DNA of 64,000 bases. Source: Sphaerisporangium krabiense (lineage in GTDB: Bacteria; Actinomycetota; Actinomycetes; Streptosporangiales; Streptosporangiaceae). The position numbers were made by a program, and so were the translations under genes. Of this stretch, positions 35,213-45,390 are shown in pieces. Each line of letters starts with the position of its first letter. Within the stretch, counting starts at the first letter, position 1. The stretch lies in assembly GCF_014200435.1 (NCBI RefSeq), contig NZ_JACHBR010000001.1:5274001-5338000 (forward strand), written 5' to 3'. The notes under the pieces were generated by a model that saw only the letters and a program-made list of their open reading frames with translations, made no database searches and was not told the DNA's origin.

Positions 35213-36163
35213 ATGGTCGTCGTCGGCACGTGGAACCTGGAGAACCTCTACCGCCCGGGAGGTGAGTTCGGCCCCGGCGACACCACCGCCTACCAGGCCA
35301 AGATCAAGGCACTGGCCACCACGATCACCGGCTTCGCGCCCGACGTGCTCGGCGTCCAGGAGGTCGGCGACCCCGAGGCGCTGGACGATCTCACCGCCGA
35401 GCTCGGCGGCGAGTGGCACACCGCCCTCTCCGGACACCCCGACGCCCGCGGCATCCGCGTCGGCGTGATCAGCAGGTTCCCGCTCACCGTCCAGCGGGAC
35501 GTGAGCGTCTTCACCGCGCCGCTGGCCGCCGTCCAGAACGACGACACCGGCCCCGGCACCTCCCAGACCAGCCGCGGCATGCTCGCCGTCCAGGTGGAGC
35601 CCACCCCGGGCACGACGCTGTCGATCGCCGTCTGCCACCTGAAGTCCAAGCTGCTCAGCTTCCCCGGCGGCAGGTTCGCCGCCCGCGACGAGGGCGAACG
35701 CGCCCGGTTCGGCGCCTACGCGCTGTACCGGCGGGCCGCCGAGGCCACCACGCTGCGGGGTCTCGCCGATGGCCTGCTCGACGGCCAGGGACGGCAGCGC
35801 CCGCTCGTCGTGCTCGGCGACTTCAACGACGAGCCGCAGGCCGCCACCACCCAGATCGTGCTCGGCCCCCCGGGATCGGAGCTCGGCACGCCGGGGGCCC
35901 TGCGGCCCGACAAGGGCGACGCCTGGCGCCTGTGGAACCTCGCCACGCGCATCGAACCCGCGGCCGACCGCTACTCGCGGATCCACAACGGCAAGGGGGA
36001 GCTCATCGACCACATCCTGGTCAGCCGGGCCCTCATCGAACGCGTCGCGGAGATGCGCTCCGTCGTCTCCCACGGCCTGCCGTCGATCTCCGAGGACCCG
36101 ACGGCCCGCCGCGACGCCGCCGACTCCGACCACGCCCCCCTCTACGCCCGCCTCGACCTGTAG
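35213..36163 (+). CDS. Endonuclease/exonuclease/phosphatase family protein
   Basis: A 316-residue metal-dependent hydrolase. The family blocks are visible in order: GTWNLENLY (Asn metal ligand), LGVQEVGD (Glu), VVLGDFNDEPQA (Asp/Asn), ELIDHILVS and DSDHAPLYARL (catalytic Asp-His). Substrates in the family range from DNA and RNA to phosphoinositides and sphingomyelin. No signal peptide is present, so a cytoplasmic phosphodiesterase is likely. GGGAG lies before the ATG at 35213; an in-frame GTG at 35201 is possible. It is transcribed divergently from the HesB-like gene. Confidence 0.85.
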   Translation: MVVVGTWNLENLYRPGGEFGPGDTTAYQAKIKALATTITGFAPDVLGVQEVGDPEALDDLTAELGGEWHTALSGHPDARGIRVGVISRFPLTVQRDVSVFTAPLAAVQNDDTGPGTSQTSRGMLAVQVEPTPGTTLSIAVCHLKSKLLSFPGGRFAARDEGERARFGAYALYRRAAEATTLRGLADGLLDGQGRQRPLVVLGDFNDEPQAATTQIVLGPPGSELGTPGALRPDKGDAWRLWNLATRIEPAADRYSRIHNGKGELIDHILVSRALIERVAEMRSVVSHGLPSISEDPTARRDAADSDHAPLYARLDL

Positions 36164-36204
36164 GAGCGTCCGCCCGCCTCGACCGGGAGGAGCGCCCGCT
36201 CGGG

Positions 36205-39200
36205 TCACGGCTGGACGAACACCGCCACGGTCCGCGCGGGAACGGTCAGCGCGCCGGTCGCCGGGTCGAAGGCCGACCGTCTCACCACCGGGTCGTCCGA
36301 GGCCGCCTGCACCGGGTGCAGCGCGGCCCGCGTCCCCTTCAGGGCGGGCACGACCTGCCGCCGCTCGTCCGGCGTCGCGTTGAAGACCACCGTGACCGAC
36401 GACCAGCGCGGGTCCAGCCCCGCCGTGTCCAGGTGCATGGTGACGACGCCCGGCGTCTCGCCCGTGCCGCTCGTCGGGAAGGACAGCCGCCGCTGCACCT
36501 CCTCGCGCGAGCCGAGCGAGAAGGCCGGCGAGGAGGACCGGATCCGCAGCAGCTCCCCGGCACGGGCCCGCGCCGCGCCGATGTCCGCGCAGCCCGGCCT
36601 GAGCGCGGGGTCGGCGAGCAGCGGCCCGGCGTACGGCCACCTGGCCGCGTTGTCGGCCGCGGGCGGCAGCCCCGCCCCGAAGCCGTTGCCCGCCGCGCAG
36701 TCCCACAGCAGCCGGTTGAACCAGTCGCCGGAGTCGTAGGAGTTGCGGTCCAGTGACTTGGACCGCAGCCGCTCGCTGCCCGCGTGCAGGAACGCCACGC
36801 CCTGCGACAGCAGGACCGCGGCCAGCGCCACCGACTGCATGCGCACCCGGTCCGCCATGGGCGTGCCCTGCGGGAGCTTGTAGGCCAGCGCGTCGAACAG
36901 GGTCTCGTTGTCGTGCGCGTCGGCGTAGGTCACGGCCTCGCCCGGCGCCGCGGTGTACCCGGCGGGCGAGCCGTTGTAGTCCACCTGCGCGCCGGTGACC
37001 TCCGCGCCCGAGGACGCGGTGAACCGGTAGTCGCGCAGGTTCCCCGCCAGCCCCACCTTGATCAGGTCCTGGTAGTGGAGCAGGCGGGCCCGCCGCTGCT
37101 CGTCGCCGCCGTTCGCCGGGGAGCCGTTGGGCGCGCCCGCCAGCCCCGAGGCGAACCCCTGTACGCGCGGGTCGGCGTCGAACGGGCCGCCGCCCCGCAC
37201 GGCGTCGCGCAGCCGGTCGTTGAAGGTGCCCACGCCGGTGCCCGCCATGTTCGCCTGCGTGGCTTGGACGAACCGCGCGCCGTCCGCGACCTCGCCGAAG
37301 TTCCACCCCTCGCCGTACAGGACGACCGACCTGCCGTCCACGCCGTCGCGGGCGGGCGTGAGCCGGTCGAGCGCGGCCCGCACCGCCAGGATGTTCGCCT
37401 TCGGGTGGTGGCCCATGAGGTCGAACCGGAAGCCGTCCACCTTGTACTCCCTGGCCCAGGTGACCACCGAGTCGACGACGAGCCTGCCCATCATGGCGTG
37501 CTCGGGCGCGGTGTTCGCGCAGCACGTGGAGGTCGCGACCGAGCCGTCCGCCAGCAGGCGGTGGTAGTACCCGGGCACGATCCTGTCCAGCACCGACCTC
37601 GGGTCCTGCCCGGCGGCGTAGGTGTGGTTGTAGACCACGTCCATGACCACGCGCAGCCCCGCCCCGTTCAGCGCGGCGACCATGGCGCGGAACTCCACCA
37701 CGCGCCGCGACCCGTCCGGATCGGTCGAGTAGGACCCCTCGGGGACCGTGTAGTGGACCGGGTCGTACCCCCAGTTGAAGGAGTCCGTGGCCGCGGTGGC
37801 CGCCACGCACTCCTGCTGCCGGCCGGAGTCGGGCGGCAGCGCGGCCAGGTCGCAGGACGGCTCGGTGCGGTCCGCCCTGCGCTCCGGCACGCTGCCGAAG
37901 TCGAAGGCCGGCAGCAGGTGCACGTGCGTCAGCCCGTCGGCGGCCAGCGCCCGCAGCGCCCGCGTGCCGGCCGAGTCGCGGGTGAACGCCGCGTAGGTGC
38001 CGCGCTCGGCCGCGGGCACGGTCGCGTCGGAGGCGGAGAAGTCCCGCACGTGCAGCTCGTAGATCGACGGCCGGTGGGCGGGCGGGGGTTTGCGCAGGTC
38101 CGCCCAGCCGTCCGGGCGCAGCGCGCGGTCCGACAGGTCCACGAGCCGGCTGCGCGCCGAATCGGCCGCGAGCGCCAGGCTGTAGGGGTCGGTGACCTCG
38201 TTGGTGACGACCTCGCCCGCCGCGGGCGCGTACACCGTGACCAGGAAGGTGTAGTAGCGGTCCTTCCAGGCGGGCGTGCCGCGCGCCGACCACACGCCGG
38301 TGGCGTCGTCGCGGCGCATCGCGTGCACGGTGCGCGCGCCCCCCGCCGGGCCGGTGTACAGCGCCAGCTCGACCTTCCGCGCGGTCGGCGCCCACACCGA
38401 CACCGCCGGCGACCCCGAGGACCAGGCCGGGCCCAGCGGGGCGGACACCGCCCCGGCGTACAGGTCGTCGAGCACGCCCGGGATCTGCACGCCCGTCGCG
38501 GCGCGCAGCGCGCCCGAGGCGTCCCGCTCCACCGCGACCACCTGGCCGCGCAGCGCCCCGGCGACCAGGTCCGCGTCACGCGGGTCCACCGTGAACGCCG
38601 CGTACGCGGCCAGGTGCGGCCAGGCGGCCTTCTGCGCGGCGGTCAGCGCGCCGGGCAGCAGCCGGACGAGACGCACGTCCCCCCGCAGATCGCCCTTGTC
38701 GTACCTCAGGTCGCCCTTCCCGGAGAAGGCCACCGCGTAGCGCGAGGACGCCGATGGCGTGACGTCCCAGGCGAGGGTGCCCCGGTCGATCCAGTGGGCC
38801 CGCGCCTTGGACAGGTCGGCGTCGGCGCCCGGCGCCGCGGGCTGCGGCAGCAGGTGGCCCTCGGCGCCCGCGAGCCGCCACACCTCGTGGCCCGCCGCGG
38901 CCAGGTCCAGCGACTGGTCGGACGGCAGGTCCTTCTCGTCGCCCTTGTGGAAGATGTAGCTCAGGCTCGTCGCCCCCTCCGCCAGCGGCACCCTGAAGTA
39001 CACGCCGAAGCCGTCGGCCCCCGCCGGCGCGAGCGGCGCCGCCCAGTCGGTGGGGGCCGCGGCTCCGGTCCACACGTGCAGCCCCCAGCCGTCGTGGTTC
39101 CCGTCCGGGCGGCGATAATGCAGGATCGCGACGTTCTCGGCCGCGGCCCGCGTCGCGTGCGCCCGGGCGTCCCCCGAGTTCACGTACGCCTCCGGGCGCG

Positions 39201-42114
39201 CCGCGGGTGTGAACGCCTGGTCCGGGCCGGGGTCCTTGGCGTCCCCCTTGTGCACGATGAAGTTCAGCGGCGCCGCGGCGTCCTTGAGCGGCACCTTCCA
39301 GAACGCGCCGTAGGAGTCCGCGCCGTCCGGCGGGCGCGGCTTCGCCCAGTCGGTGGCCGTGCCGCCGGCCAGGCCGTCACCCCACAGGTGCAGGCCCCAG
39401 CCGTCGTAGTCCCCGTCCGGGCGCCGGTAGTGGACCGTGGCGTATCCCTGGGCGGCGGCCCGCGACCCGTACGTCTCCGTCCGGCCCTCCGCCAGCCACA
39501 CCTCGCCGGTCCGCCGCGGGTCCACCAGCCGGTCGCCGCCGTCCTTCTCGTCCCCCCTGTGGGCGAGGATCCCGACGCCGGTCGCGCCCGGCCTGAGCCT
39601 GACCCAGGCGAAACGGCCGTAGGCGTCCTCACCCGCGAACGGCACGGGGGAGCCCCAGTCGGTGGGCCGCTCGACGTCGCCCCAGACGTGCAGGCCCCAG
39701 CCGTCGTAGTCCGCCCGCTTGTAGTGGACGACCAGCCAGTCCCGCCGCACGGCCCCCGGCTCGCCCGGATCGGGCGGCGCCGCGACGGTGACCGTCGCGG
39801 CGGCCGAGGCGTACCGGCCCGCCGAGTCCTTGACGACGGCCTTGTAGGTGAGCTGCGTCCCCGGCGCGATGCCGGTCAGGTCGTGGAACACGCGGAAGGT
39901 CCGGGTCGCCCCGTTCGTCGTGGTGGGGGCGTCGTCGGTGCCGAGCACCGTCCACGCGCCGTCCCCCGCCCGCACGGCGAACGTCACCTGGTCGAAGCCG
40001 GCGCCCGGGACGGTGGCCGTCACCGGGATCCTCGGCTCGCCCGCCGCGCCCCGCACCTCGGCGCCCGGCAGCGCGATCGACACCGCGGGCCCGGCCGCCG
40101 GGACGGACAGCGCCGCGGCGGCCCGGTAGACCACCGCCGACAGCGGCGGCACGGTCAGGCGGAGCGTGCGGTCGGCCGCCGAGGTCAGGCGCGCGGCGGC
40201 CGTGCCGTACACGCGGGCGAACTCCATGCCCGGCGAGTACGTCGGGACGTCCGCGGTGGCCGGGGTGCGGGCGTTGTTCACCGCGACCACGTACTCGACC
40301 CGCTCCTTGGCGCCGATGCGGCTGAACGCGTACAGGCCGCCCGAGGCCAGGCGCTCGACCTGCGCGCCGTCCGCCAGCGCGGGATGGGCGTCGCGCAGCC
40401 GCGCCAGCGCCGCGATGCCCTGGTAGAGCGGGTGGGAGGGGACGAAGTTGTCCTGGGCGTGCGTGGCCGCCGTGCCGATCAGGTCGTCGGCCAGGTAGTC
40501 CGGCGTGCGCGAGGCGAACATGGTCTGGCGGGCGTCCTTGTCGCCGCCCTTGCCGGTGAAGCCCTGCTCGTCGCCGTAGTAGACGACCGGCTGGCCCCGC
40601 GTGAGGTACATCAGCTCGTGGGCGAACAGGTCGCGCCGCAACAGCTCGGCGTCCGAGGCGCCAGGAGCGTCCTGAGCGACGAACCTGCCGATCCGGCCCA
40701 TGTCGTGGTTCCCGAGGAACGTCGGCAGCGACGCCGCGTTGTCGCGGGCGCTCGTGTGATAGTCGTCGCCCGCGTACAGGCGGGCCAGCCTGTCCGCCCC
40801 GGCCGTGCCGCCCGCGAACGACCGGGCGGCCTCCTGGAACGGGAAGTCCAGCGTGGCGTCCATGCCGCCGCGCGTGGAGTACCTGCTGGTCACCGCCGGG
40901 TCGCCGGAGTACACCTCGCCGAACATGAAGAAGCGCTCGTCGCCGAGCCGGGCGGCGTAGCCGTGCAGGGCCGGGGTGAACCGCTCCCAGAACTCCATGT
41001 TCACGTGCTTGGCCGTGTCGATCCTGAAGCCGTCCACGCCGGCCTCGCGCACCCACGTGCGGTAGATGTCGATCATGCCTTGCACGACCTCGGGCCGTTC
41101 GGTCCACAGGTCGTCCAGTCCGGCGAAGTCGCCGTACTCGTCGGTCTCGCCACCGCTGAACGTCGAGTCGCCCCGGTTGTGGTACATGGTCGGGTCGTTC
41201 AGCCAGGCCGGCTTCCTGACACCCGTCGGGGCGACCGGGGTGTAGGGGAACGAGTCGGCCGTCACCTTGGGGAACGTGCCGCCGGCCGCGTAGGCGCGGT
41301 CGTCGAACACCTTGCCGTCGACATCGACGTACGGGTACGCGCCCTTGGAGCGGTAGGCGTAGGTCTTCTGCGCGTAGTCCACGACATCGGCGGTGTGGTT
41401 GGTGATGATGTCGAGGAAGACCTTCATCCCGCGCTTGTGCGCCTCGCGGACCAGCCGCCTCATCTGCGCGTTCGTGCCGAGGTGCGGGTCGACGGAGGTG
41501 AAGTCGGTGATCCAGTACCCGTGGTACCCGGCCGACGCGCCCGCGCCCACCCCCTGCACGGGCCTGTTCACGAACGCGGGCGTCAGCCACAGGGCCGTGC
41601 TGCCGAGCCCCTTGATGTAGTCCAGCTTCCCGATCAGCCCCGCCAGGTCACCGCCCTGGTAGAACCCCTTGTCCGTCGGATCGAACCCGGTGACGAGCCG
41701 ATCGCCGCCCCGCCCGCCCCTGTCGTTCCCGGCCTCGCCATTGGCGAAGCGATCGGTCATCGCGAAGTAGAACCGCTCCCGCGTCAGATCCGCCCGAACC
41801 GCGTCCCGCGCGAGCTCCCCGTCCCCGCTCCCGGAACCCCGGCTCAGCGCCGACACCACCGGCCCCCCTCCCACCGGCGCCGACGAGACGACCACGCCGC
41901 CGGAACCCGCGGCCGCGGCCGAACCGGCGGGGGCCGTGCCGGGACCCGTGGCAGTGAGCGGGCGAGCGGGGGCCACGGCCGAGGCTGCGGCGGGAGAGAG
42001 GCCTGACACGCCGGCGAGCGGCACACACAGCGCCATGGCGAGGAGCACGGCCACACGGCGACTCCGTGACCTGGACGGCGTTCTCGCGGACCGCGGGGGG
42101 AAGGACCGGACCAC
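36205..42114 (-). CDS. Secreted bifunctional amylopullulanase (GH13 + CBM41x3 + GH13)
   Basis: A 1,969-residue exported enzyme for alpha-1,4 and alpha-1,6 glucan breakdown. A basic, Ser/Arg-rich n-region and hydrophobic core ([18 protein letters not shown]) form a Sec signal ending near AAASA. The N-terminal GH13 alpha-amylase domain has [10 protein letters not shown] (nucleophile, about residue 361), FMFGEVYSG (acid/base, about 398) and FLGNHDMG (about 470). After an Ig-like segment come three pullulanase-associated CBM41-like modules, each with a [10 protein letters not shown] core (about 793, 891 and 995). The C-terminal type I pullulanase domain has [30 protein letters not shown] (about 1558), [10 protein letters not shown] and [10 protein letters not shown]. 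All catalytic residues are intact. The GTG at 42114 has GGAGG five bases upstream, which places it above the GTG at 42126. Confidence 0.95.
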   Translation of the reverse strand: MVRSFPPRSARTPSRSRSRRVAVLLAMALCVPLAGVSGLSPAAASAVAPARPLTATGPGTAPAGSAAAAGSGGVVVSSAPVGGGPVVSALSRGSGSGDGELARDAVRADLTRERFYFAMTDRFANGEAGNDRGGRGGDRLVTGFDPTDKGFYQGGDLAGLIGKLDYIKGLGSTALWLTPAFVNRPVQGVGAGASAGYHGYWITDFTSVDPHLGTNAQMRRLVREAHKRGMKVFLDIITNHTADVVDYAQKTYAYRSKGAYPYVDVDGKVFDDRAYAAGGTFPKVTADSFPYTPVAPTGVRKPAWLNDPTMYHNRGDSTFSGGETDEYGDFAGLDDLWTERPEVVQGMIDIYRTWVREAGVDGFRIDTAKHVNMEFWERFTPALHGYAARLGDERFFMFGEVYSGDPAVTSRYSTRGGMDATLDFPFQEAARSFAGGTAGADRLARLYAGDDYHTSARDNAASLPTFLGNHDMGRIGRFVAQDAPGASDAELLRRDLFAHELMYLTRGQPVVYYGDEQGFTGKGGDKDARQTMFASRTPDYLADDLIGTAATHAQDNFVPSHPLYQGIAALARLRDAHPALADGAQVERLASGGLYAFSRIGAKERVEYVVAVNNARTPATADVPTYSPGMEFARVYGTAAARLTSAADRTLRLTVPPLSAVVYRAAAALSVPAAGPAVSIALPGAEVRGAAGEPRIPVTATVPGAGFDQVTFAVRAGDGAWTVLGTDDAPTTTNGATRTFRVFHDLTGIAPGTQLTYKAVVKDSAGRYASAAATVTVAAPPDPGEPGAVRRDWLVVHYKRADYDGWGLHVWGDVERPTDWGSPVPFAGEDAYGRFAWVRLRPGATGVGILAHRGDEKDGGDRLVDPRRTGEVWLAEGRTETYGSRAAAQGYATVHYRRPDGDYDGWGLHLWGDGLAGGTATDWAKPRPPDGADSYGAFWKVPLKDAAAPLNFIVHKGDAKDPGPDQAFTPAARPEAYVNSGDARAHATRAAAENVAILHYRRPDGNHDGWGLHVWTGAAAPTDWAAPLAPAGADGFGVYFRVPLAEGATSLSYIFHKGDEKDLPSDQSLDLAAAGHEVWRLAGAEGHLLPQPAAPGADADLSKARAHWIDRGTLAWDVTPSASSRYAVAFSGKGDLRYDKGDLRGDVRLVRLLPGALTAAQKAAWPHLAAYAAFTVDPRDADLVAGALRGQVVAVERDASGALRAATGVQIPGVLDDLYAGAVSAPLGPAWSSGSPAVSVWAPTARKVELALYTGPAGGARTVHAMRRDDATGVWSARGTPAWKDRYYTFLVTVYAPAAGEVVTNEVTDPYSLALAADSARSRLVDLSDRALRPDGWADLRKPPPAHRPSIYELHVRDFSASDATVPAAERGTYAAFTRDSAGTRALRALAADGLTHVHLLPAFDFGSVPERRADRTEPSCDLAALPPDSGRQQECVAATAATDSFNWGYDPVHYTVPEGSYSTDPDGSRRVVEFRAMVAALNGAGLRVVMDVVYNHTYAAGQDPRSVLDRIVPGYYHRLLADGSVATSTCCANTAPEHAMMGRLVVDSVVTWAREYKVDGFRFDLMGHHPKANILAVRAALDRLTPARDGVDGRSVVLYGEGWNFGEVADGARFVQATQANMAGTGVGTFNDRLRDAVRGGGPFDADPRVQGFASGLAGAPNGSPANGGDEQRRARLLHYQDLIKVGLAGNLRDYRFTASSGAEVTGAQVDYNGSPAGYTAAPGEAVTYADAHDNETLFDALAYKLPQGTPMADRVRMQSVALAAVLLSQGVAFLHAGSERLRSKSLDRNSYDSGDWFNRLLWDCAAGNGFGAGLPPAADNAARWPYAGPLLADPALRPGCADIGAARARAGELLRIRSSSPAFSLGSREEVQRRLSFPTSGTGETPGVVTMHLDTAGLDPRWSSVTVVFNATPDERRQVVPALKGTRAALHPVQAASDDPVVRRSAFDPATGALTVPARTVAVFVQP

Positions 42115-42188
42115 CAGGACCTCCACGGGTCGGAGTGATTCACGGACGTTGCCCGGAAGCTACTCACAACTCCGAATCTGTGCAATGC

Positions 42189-42209
42189 CTTACAGAAATA
42201 TCCAGAAAG
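42189..42209. promoter_or_regulatory. Imperfect inverted repeat in amylase promoter region
   Basis: CTTACAG-aaatatc-CAGAAAG: the arms match at 5 of 7 positions. Streptomycete amylase genes are controlled by MalR-type regulators through CTTGCAG-like motifs, so this is a candidate operator, about 75 bp upstream of the start. Confidence 0.3.
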
Positions 42210-42304
42210 ACTCCATGCCGTCTAATCCGCGTCCCCGACATCCGCGTAGCCGCCGAAATGACCGTTTCCCCAAAGGCGGCTCGCAGGTGTCGCCGCGCGC
42301 CGAT

Positions 42305-42454
42305 GTCGCTGCCGGGTAACCACGACCGTGCAGGCGGTTGCACGAGGTCGCTGCGCACGTCCAATCCGGTGTCGCTGCCGGGTAACCGTCTCCTCGAAGG
42401 GGGCTCGCCCGGTGGTGCTTCGCGCGTCCGATCCGGTGTCGCTTCCGGGTGACC
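42305..42454. repeat. Three direct repeats at 66-67 bp spacing
   Basis: GTCGCTGCCGGGTAACC occurs at 42305-42321 and 42371-42387, and a two-mismatch copy GTCGCTTCCGGGTGACC at 42438-42454. The second and third copies share an upstream extension ATCCGGT. The intervening 49-50 bp segments are only partly alike. A further half-related stretch (GGCTCGC...GTGTCGC) lies at about 42278-42300. Confidence 0.7.
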
Positions 42455-42597
42455 GCCTCTCGTGATTTCACTGACGACGGTTACCTCGGTTTTCGGCCTG
42501 TTCAGAACAGGGCCGCCCCGGTCCGGCCCAGAGGCGCGTACTGAAATTCTCCGTGTCTTTCTTTTGCGGCCGCCCCGGTGACCCGCGGGCCCGCGGG

Positions 42598-43401
42598 TCA
42601 CGCCCGCTCGCGCTCCTTCCCGGCGGACGGACGGGCGTCCGGGGGGATCCGCACCGGAATCTCCCCGCCCAGCCGTGCCCCGGATGAAAGGACCAGCTCG
42701 TCCCCGCTCCAGAACCGCCCGGGGTCATACCAGTTGAGCCTGCGCCCACCCGGCAACAGCCCCATCGCCTCATACGTCGCGGCCACCACCTCCGCGCAAT
42801 AGGCCGTCTCCAGCGCCGCGCTCGCGGCGTTCCCCGCAGTGCCGGCCTCGCCCGCGGTCCCTGAGTCGGCCCCGGTCCTCGCGCCCCGCCCCGCCAAGGC
42901 GTTCCAGGCGGTCCGCCATTCACGGGCGGCCCTTCTGCCGGCTGCGTTCCCCGCCCTCCCGCGGACGAACGGAACACGGCCGCGCAGCCAGCGGCCGGCC
43001 AGGCCCGCCGTCGAGGGGAACGGCGTCCCGTCAAGGCGCGCGATGGTGCGCAGCAGCGCGTCCTCCATCTCCCGGGTGACCGCCGCGTCGAGCTGCCGCA
43101 GCCACGCCCGCTGCCCGTACCGCCTCGCCCACACGACCACCGCGTCCCGCAGGTCGTGCAGCTGCACCCCGCGCTGGTGGGTGCCCGCCCACATGTCCGG
43201 CAACGACCTCCCCAGCTCGGCGTGCCACATCAGCGGCGGCAGATCCTCGATGACCACGGACATGCCGACATGGTTCACGGGACTGTTCGTCGTCATCTGG
43301 ATGGCGCGATCCGGCGCCGACCGCCCCCGGAACAGCCACACGTCCCCGGTACGCGTCAGCTCCATCGCCTCGTCGAGATCGATGCCGCCACTGTGGATCA
43401 T
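42598..43401 (-). CDS. Permuted NlpC/P60 (YiiX/C92-like) hydrolase
   Basis: A 267-residue protein with the circularly permuted papain-like (YiiX/YebB) arrangement. TGDVWLFRGRSAPDRAIQ and SPVNHVGMSVVIEDLPPLMWHAE carry the histidine part of the site early in the chain, and TAYCAEVVAATYEAMGLLPGG near residue 205 carries the catalytic cysteine late. Such enzymes cleave amide or ester bonds in peptidoglycan fragments, lipids or lipid-modified proteins. No signal peptide is visible. The ATG lies 6 nt downstream of TAGGCT, so the mRNA is probably leaderless, and the -10 overlaps that of the divergent small gene. Confidence 0.8.
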   Translation of the reverse strand: MIHSGGIDLDEAMELTRTGDVWLFRGRSAPDRAIQMTTNSPVNHVGMSVVIEDLPPLMWHAELGRSLPDMWAGTHQRGVQLHDLRDAVVVWARRYGQRAWLRQLDAAVTREMEDALLRTIARLDGTPFPSTAGLAGRWLRGRVPFVRGRAGNAAGRRAAREWRTAWNALAGRGARTGADSGTAGEAGTAGNAASAALETAYCAEVVAATYEAMGLLPGGRRLNWYDPGRFWSGDELVLSSGARLGGEIPVRIPPDARPSAGKERERA

Positions 43402-43406
43402 CCCAG

Positions 43407-43413
43407 TAGCCTA
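43407..43413. promoter_or_regulatory. Shared bidirectional -10 element
   Basis: The 7-bp TAGCCTA gives -10 TAGCCT on the plus strand (43407-43412) and TAGGCT on the minus strand (43413-43408). In each direction exactly 6 nt separate it from an ATG (43419 and 43401), so both transcripts would be leaderless. Confidence 0.6.
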
Positions 43414-43418
43414 GAGAC

Positions 43419-43583
43419 ATGCGCTGGTGGAAAGTACTGGGGTTGGCCGCTTTCGCGGGCGTCGCCGCGACCGGCGTGGTGATAGCCCGCGCCGAACGCC
43501 GCCGCCGCTCCTACACCCCCGACCAGATCCGCACCCGCCTCCGCCAACGCCACGCCGAGGCCACCCGTCCCGAGCCCGACTAG
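43419..43583 (+). CDS. Small single-pass membrane protein (54 aa)
   Basis: A 54-residue protein beginning MRWWKVLGLAAFAGVAATGV, a single hydrophobic helix flanked by positive charges, followed by a strongly basic cytoplasmic tail (AERRRRSYTPDQIRTRLRQR). The composition, codon bias and a -10 element exactly 6 nt before the ATG argue that it is real. It probably sits in the membrane with the Arg-rich tail inside, perhaps contacting nucleic acid, lipids or a partner. It is divergent from the permuted NlpC/P60-like gene. Function unknown. Confidence 0.72.
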   Translation: MRWWKVLGLAAFAGVAATGVVIARAERRRRSYTPDQIRTRLRQRHAEATRPEPD

Positions 43584-43629
43584 GGCTCGCCCGCGCGTCG
43601 GGGGACGACGACGCGGACGCCAACGACCT

Positions 43630-44862
43630 TCACCGGTACAGGGGTTCGAGGGGACGGGGCGGCAGAACGGGCCTGGTGAGCGGCTCGGTCCTCGGCTCGG
43701 CGAGCCCGAGGAGCCGGTACATCACCCGCCGGAACTCCCGCGCCGCGCCTCCCGGCACCGAGGTCAGCTGCGCCCGCAGCGTGGCGGCGTTCGCCGGTGA
43801 CCAGGCCCGCAGCGCCTCGTCGAGCTGGTCGGCGACCGCGCTCTTGGGGTCCAGCGCGGGCGCCATCTCCGTGAGCCGTGCGAACACCGAGCCGGGCAGG
43901 ACGTCCTCGGCGGCGAACGGCGCCAGAAGGGTGGGCAGGCCCAGGGCCGCGCCGTAGCACACCACCGAGCTGTGGTCGGCGAACAGCAGGTCGGCCGCGA
44001 CCAGCGCCGCCCGCCACCCCTCCTCCGGGGGCAGCAGCACCGCGCCCGCTTCGATCGACGCGGAGAACCACGCCCTGATCTGGGACTTTCCATGCGCCGA
44101 CCAGATGTTCGGGTGCATGGCGAGCACGACGCGGTACCGGTCCGAGGGCAGCTCACGGGTGATCGTCGTCAGCAGCTCCGGGTGACGGGACATCAGTGAC
44201 TCCGAGCCGTGGTGGCTGGAGACGACGACCACCTGCTGGTCGGGGGAGGCCCCGAGGGCGTTCCGGTAGGCCGTCCTGCGGCCTCGGCTGGCCAGGATGC
44301 GGTCGAAGCACGGATCCCCGGCGACGACCGAGGCGGGAAGCGCCTCCGGGCACGCCGCGGCCAGCATGGGGAGGTGGTCCTCGTGCCCCAGCATGATGGC
44401 CGACGAGATCACCCGCCCGTACATGGTCAGCGCCTGCTGCCCGAAGCCGGGGATCGCGCGGGGCGCGGCCGGCCCGGGGCTGTCACGCCGATCGACGTAG
44501 CCGTTCGGGCCGATGCCGTGGGTCAGGGTCATGATGGGGCCGTGCAGGCGCTCCAGCATTCCGTCGCCCGCGGACACGACGAGGTCCCAGGGGAGCTCCA
44601 CGGCCTGTGACCACGGCATCTCCCACAGCCCCGCGTCCCTCAGGTAGTCGTGCGCGCCGTTGGCGTAACGCGACGACGGGGGAACCGTGTACGCGACCTG
44701 CACCCGGTGATCCTCTTCCACCAGGTGAACGATGTCCGCCAGTCGCGTCGCACTCGCCAGATGGTGGGTCACCATCAGGACGACGCGTTCGACCCCGTGC
44801 GTGTCCGCCTTGCCCGCGCCGAAGGAGAACGGCCCGGGGAGCCTTCTCACGTCGCTTGCCAA
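43630..44862 (-). CDS. TagB/CDP-glycerophosphotransferase-like protein
   Basis: A 410-residue protein with a GT-B-like organisation. The C-terminal half resembles CDP-glycerol glycerophosphotransferases and related transferases: VVVSSHHGSESL, RVVLAMHPNIW and LLFADHSSVVCYGAALGLPTLLAP, where the HPN and DHSS motifs are the family's active-site pair. No wall teichoic acid genes adjoin it. The TTG start is chosen because AGGAGG lies four bases upstream; the next in-frame GTG would be too far from it. It may add a glycerophosphate or sugar to a cell-wall or lipid acceptor. Relatives in databases are often misnamed, so the call is tentative. Confidence 0.65.
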   Translation of the reverse strand: MASDVRRLPGPFSFGAGKADTHGVERVVLMVTHHLASATRLADIVHLVEEDHRVQVAYTVPPSSRYANGAHDYLRDAGLWEMPWSQAVELPWDLVVSAGDGMLERLHGPIMTLTHGIGPNGYVDRRDSPGPAAPRAIPGFGQQALTMYGRVISSAIMLGHEDHLPMLAAACPEALPASVVAGDPCFDRILASRGRRTAYRNALGASPDQQVVVVSSHHGSESLMSRHPELLTTITRELPSDRYRVVLAMHPNIWSAHGKSQIRAWFSASIEAGAVLLPPEEGWRAALVAADLLFADHSSVVCYGAALGLPTLLAPFAAEDVLPGSVFARLTEMAPALDPKSAVADQLDEALRAWSPANAATLRAQLTSVPGGAAREFRRVMYRLLGLAEPRTEPLTRPVLPPRPLEPLYR

Positions 44863-45390
44863 CGCACCTCCTGTACGTGTCGGCCGGTTGGCGGGGAACC
44901 GGTCGAGGCGAGGCTGTGGTGCGAGGCTTGACGTGGACCTTGCATGGGGCTTGATGCCGCTTCCCGGCCATTACTCACTAATTAGGGCATGTCATTAAAT
45001 GGACTGAACTGCATGTAGAATTGAGTGCTCAAGGCGCACTGTGAAAGCCTCCGCGCGGAAGCTCCGTGTGGGTCGAGTCGGTCACGGCGGCGCCAGGAGT
45101 GTGCCGACGAGAACGCCGGCGACGATGTCACCCAGTTTCGGATGTCCCTCTAGCTCCGTCAGTAGAACTGGGATCGCCCGTCGAGCCTGGGGGAACGCCG
45201 AGACGATCTTCAGCCACGCCATTATGGACGCACATCTATGGACGTGACAACTTGGCTGCGGTAGCAACCCAATTGGCGCACCTGCTGAAGCGGCTCGGCC
45301 TTCCCCGGGCCGGGACATCGGAGGGGCTCGACGAGGACGGCACGGGCCGCCGGCCGTTCGTGGCGTGACGAGGGGCCTCGCCCTCGGGCG
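44863..45390. other. Gene-poor, lower-GC region
   Basis: About 530 bp without a supported gene. The stretch 44970-45050 is clearly AT-richer than the rest of the window and could hold the promoter of the TagB-like gene. A 46-codon frame on the minus strand (45222 down to 45082; MAWLKIVSAFPQARRAIPVL...) ends in a hydrophobic IVAGVLVGTLLAPP tail and looks mildly protein-like, but has no ribosome site. It may be a remnant. Confidence 0.45.

Larger units (their letters stand above)
42127..42597. other. Intergenic region with repeats upstream of amylopullulanase
   Basis: About 470 bp without a convincing gene. It holds the amylopullulanase promoter region, an inverted repeat at 42189-42209, and a family of direct repeats (42305-42454). 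Short open frames exist but lack ribosome sites and protein-like composition. Confidence 0.5.

Noticed and set aside
36784-42006. A 1,740-codon open frame on the plus strand antisense to the amylopullulanase
   Set aside because: It is Arg/Gly/Val/His-rich low-complexity translation of the complementary strand. GC-biased third positions in the real gene keep the antisense frame open. No ribosome site or domain is visible.
42305-42454. CRISPR array
   Set aside because: Only three imperfect 17-24 bp repeats, spacers that are partly similar to one another, no leader and no cas genes in the window.
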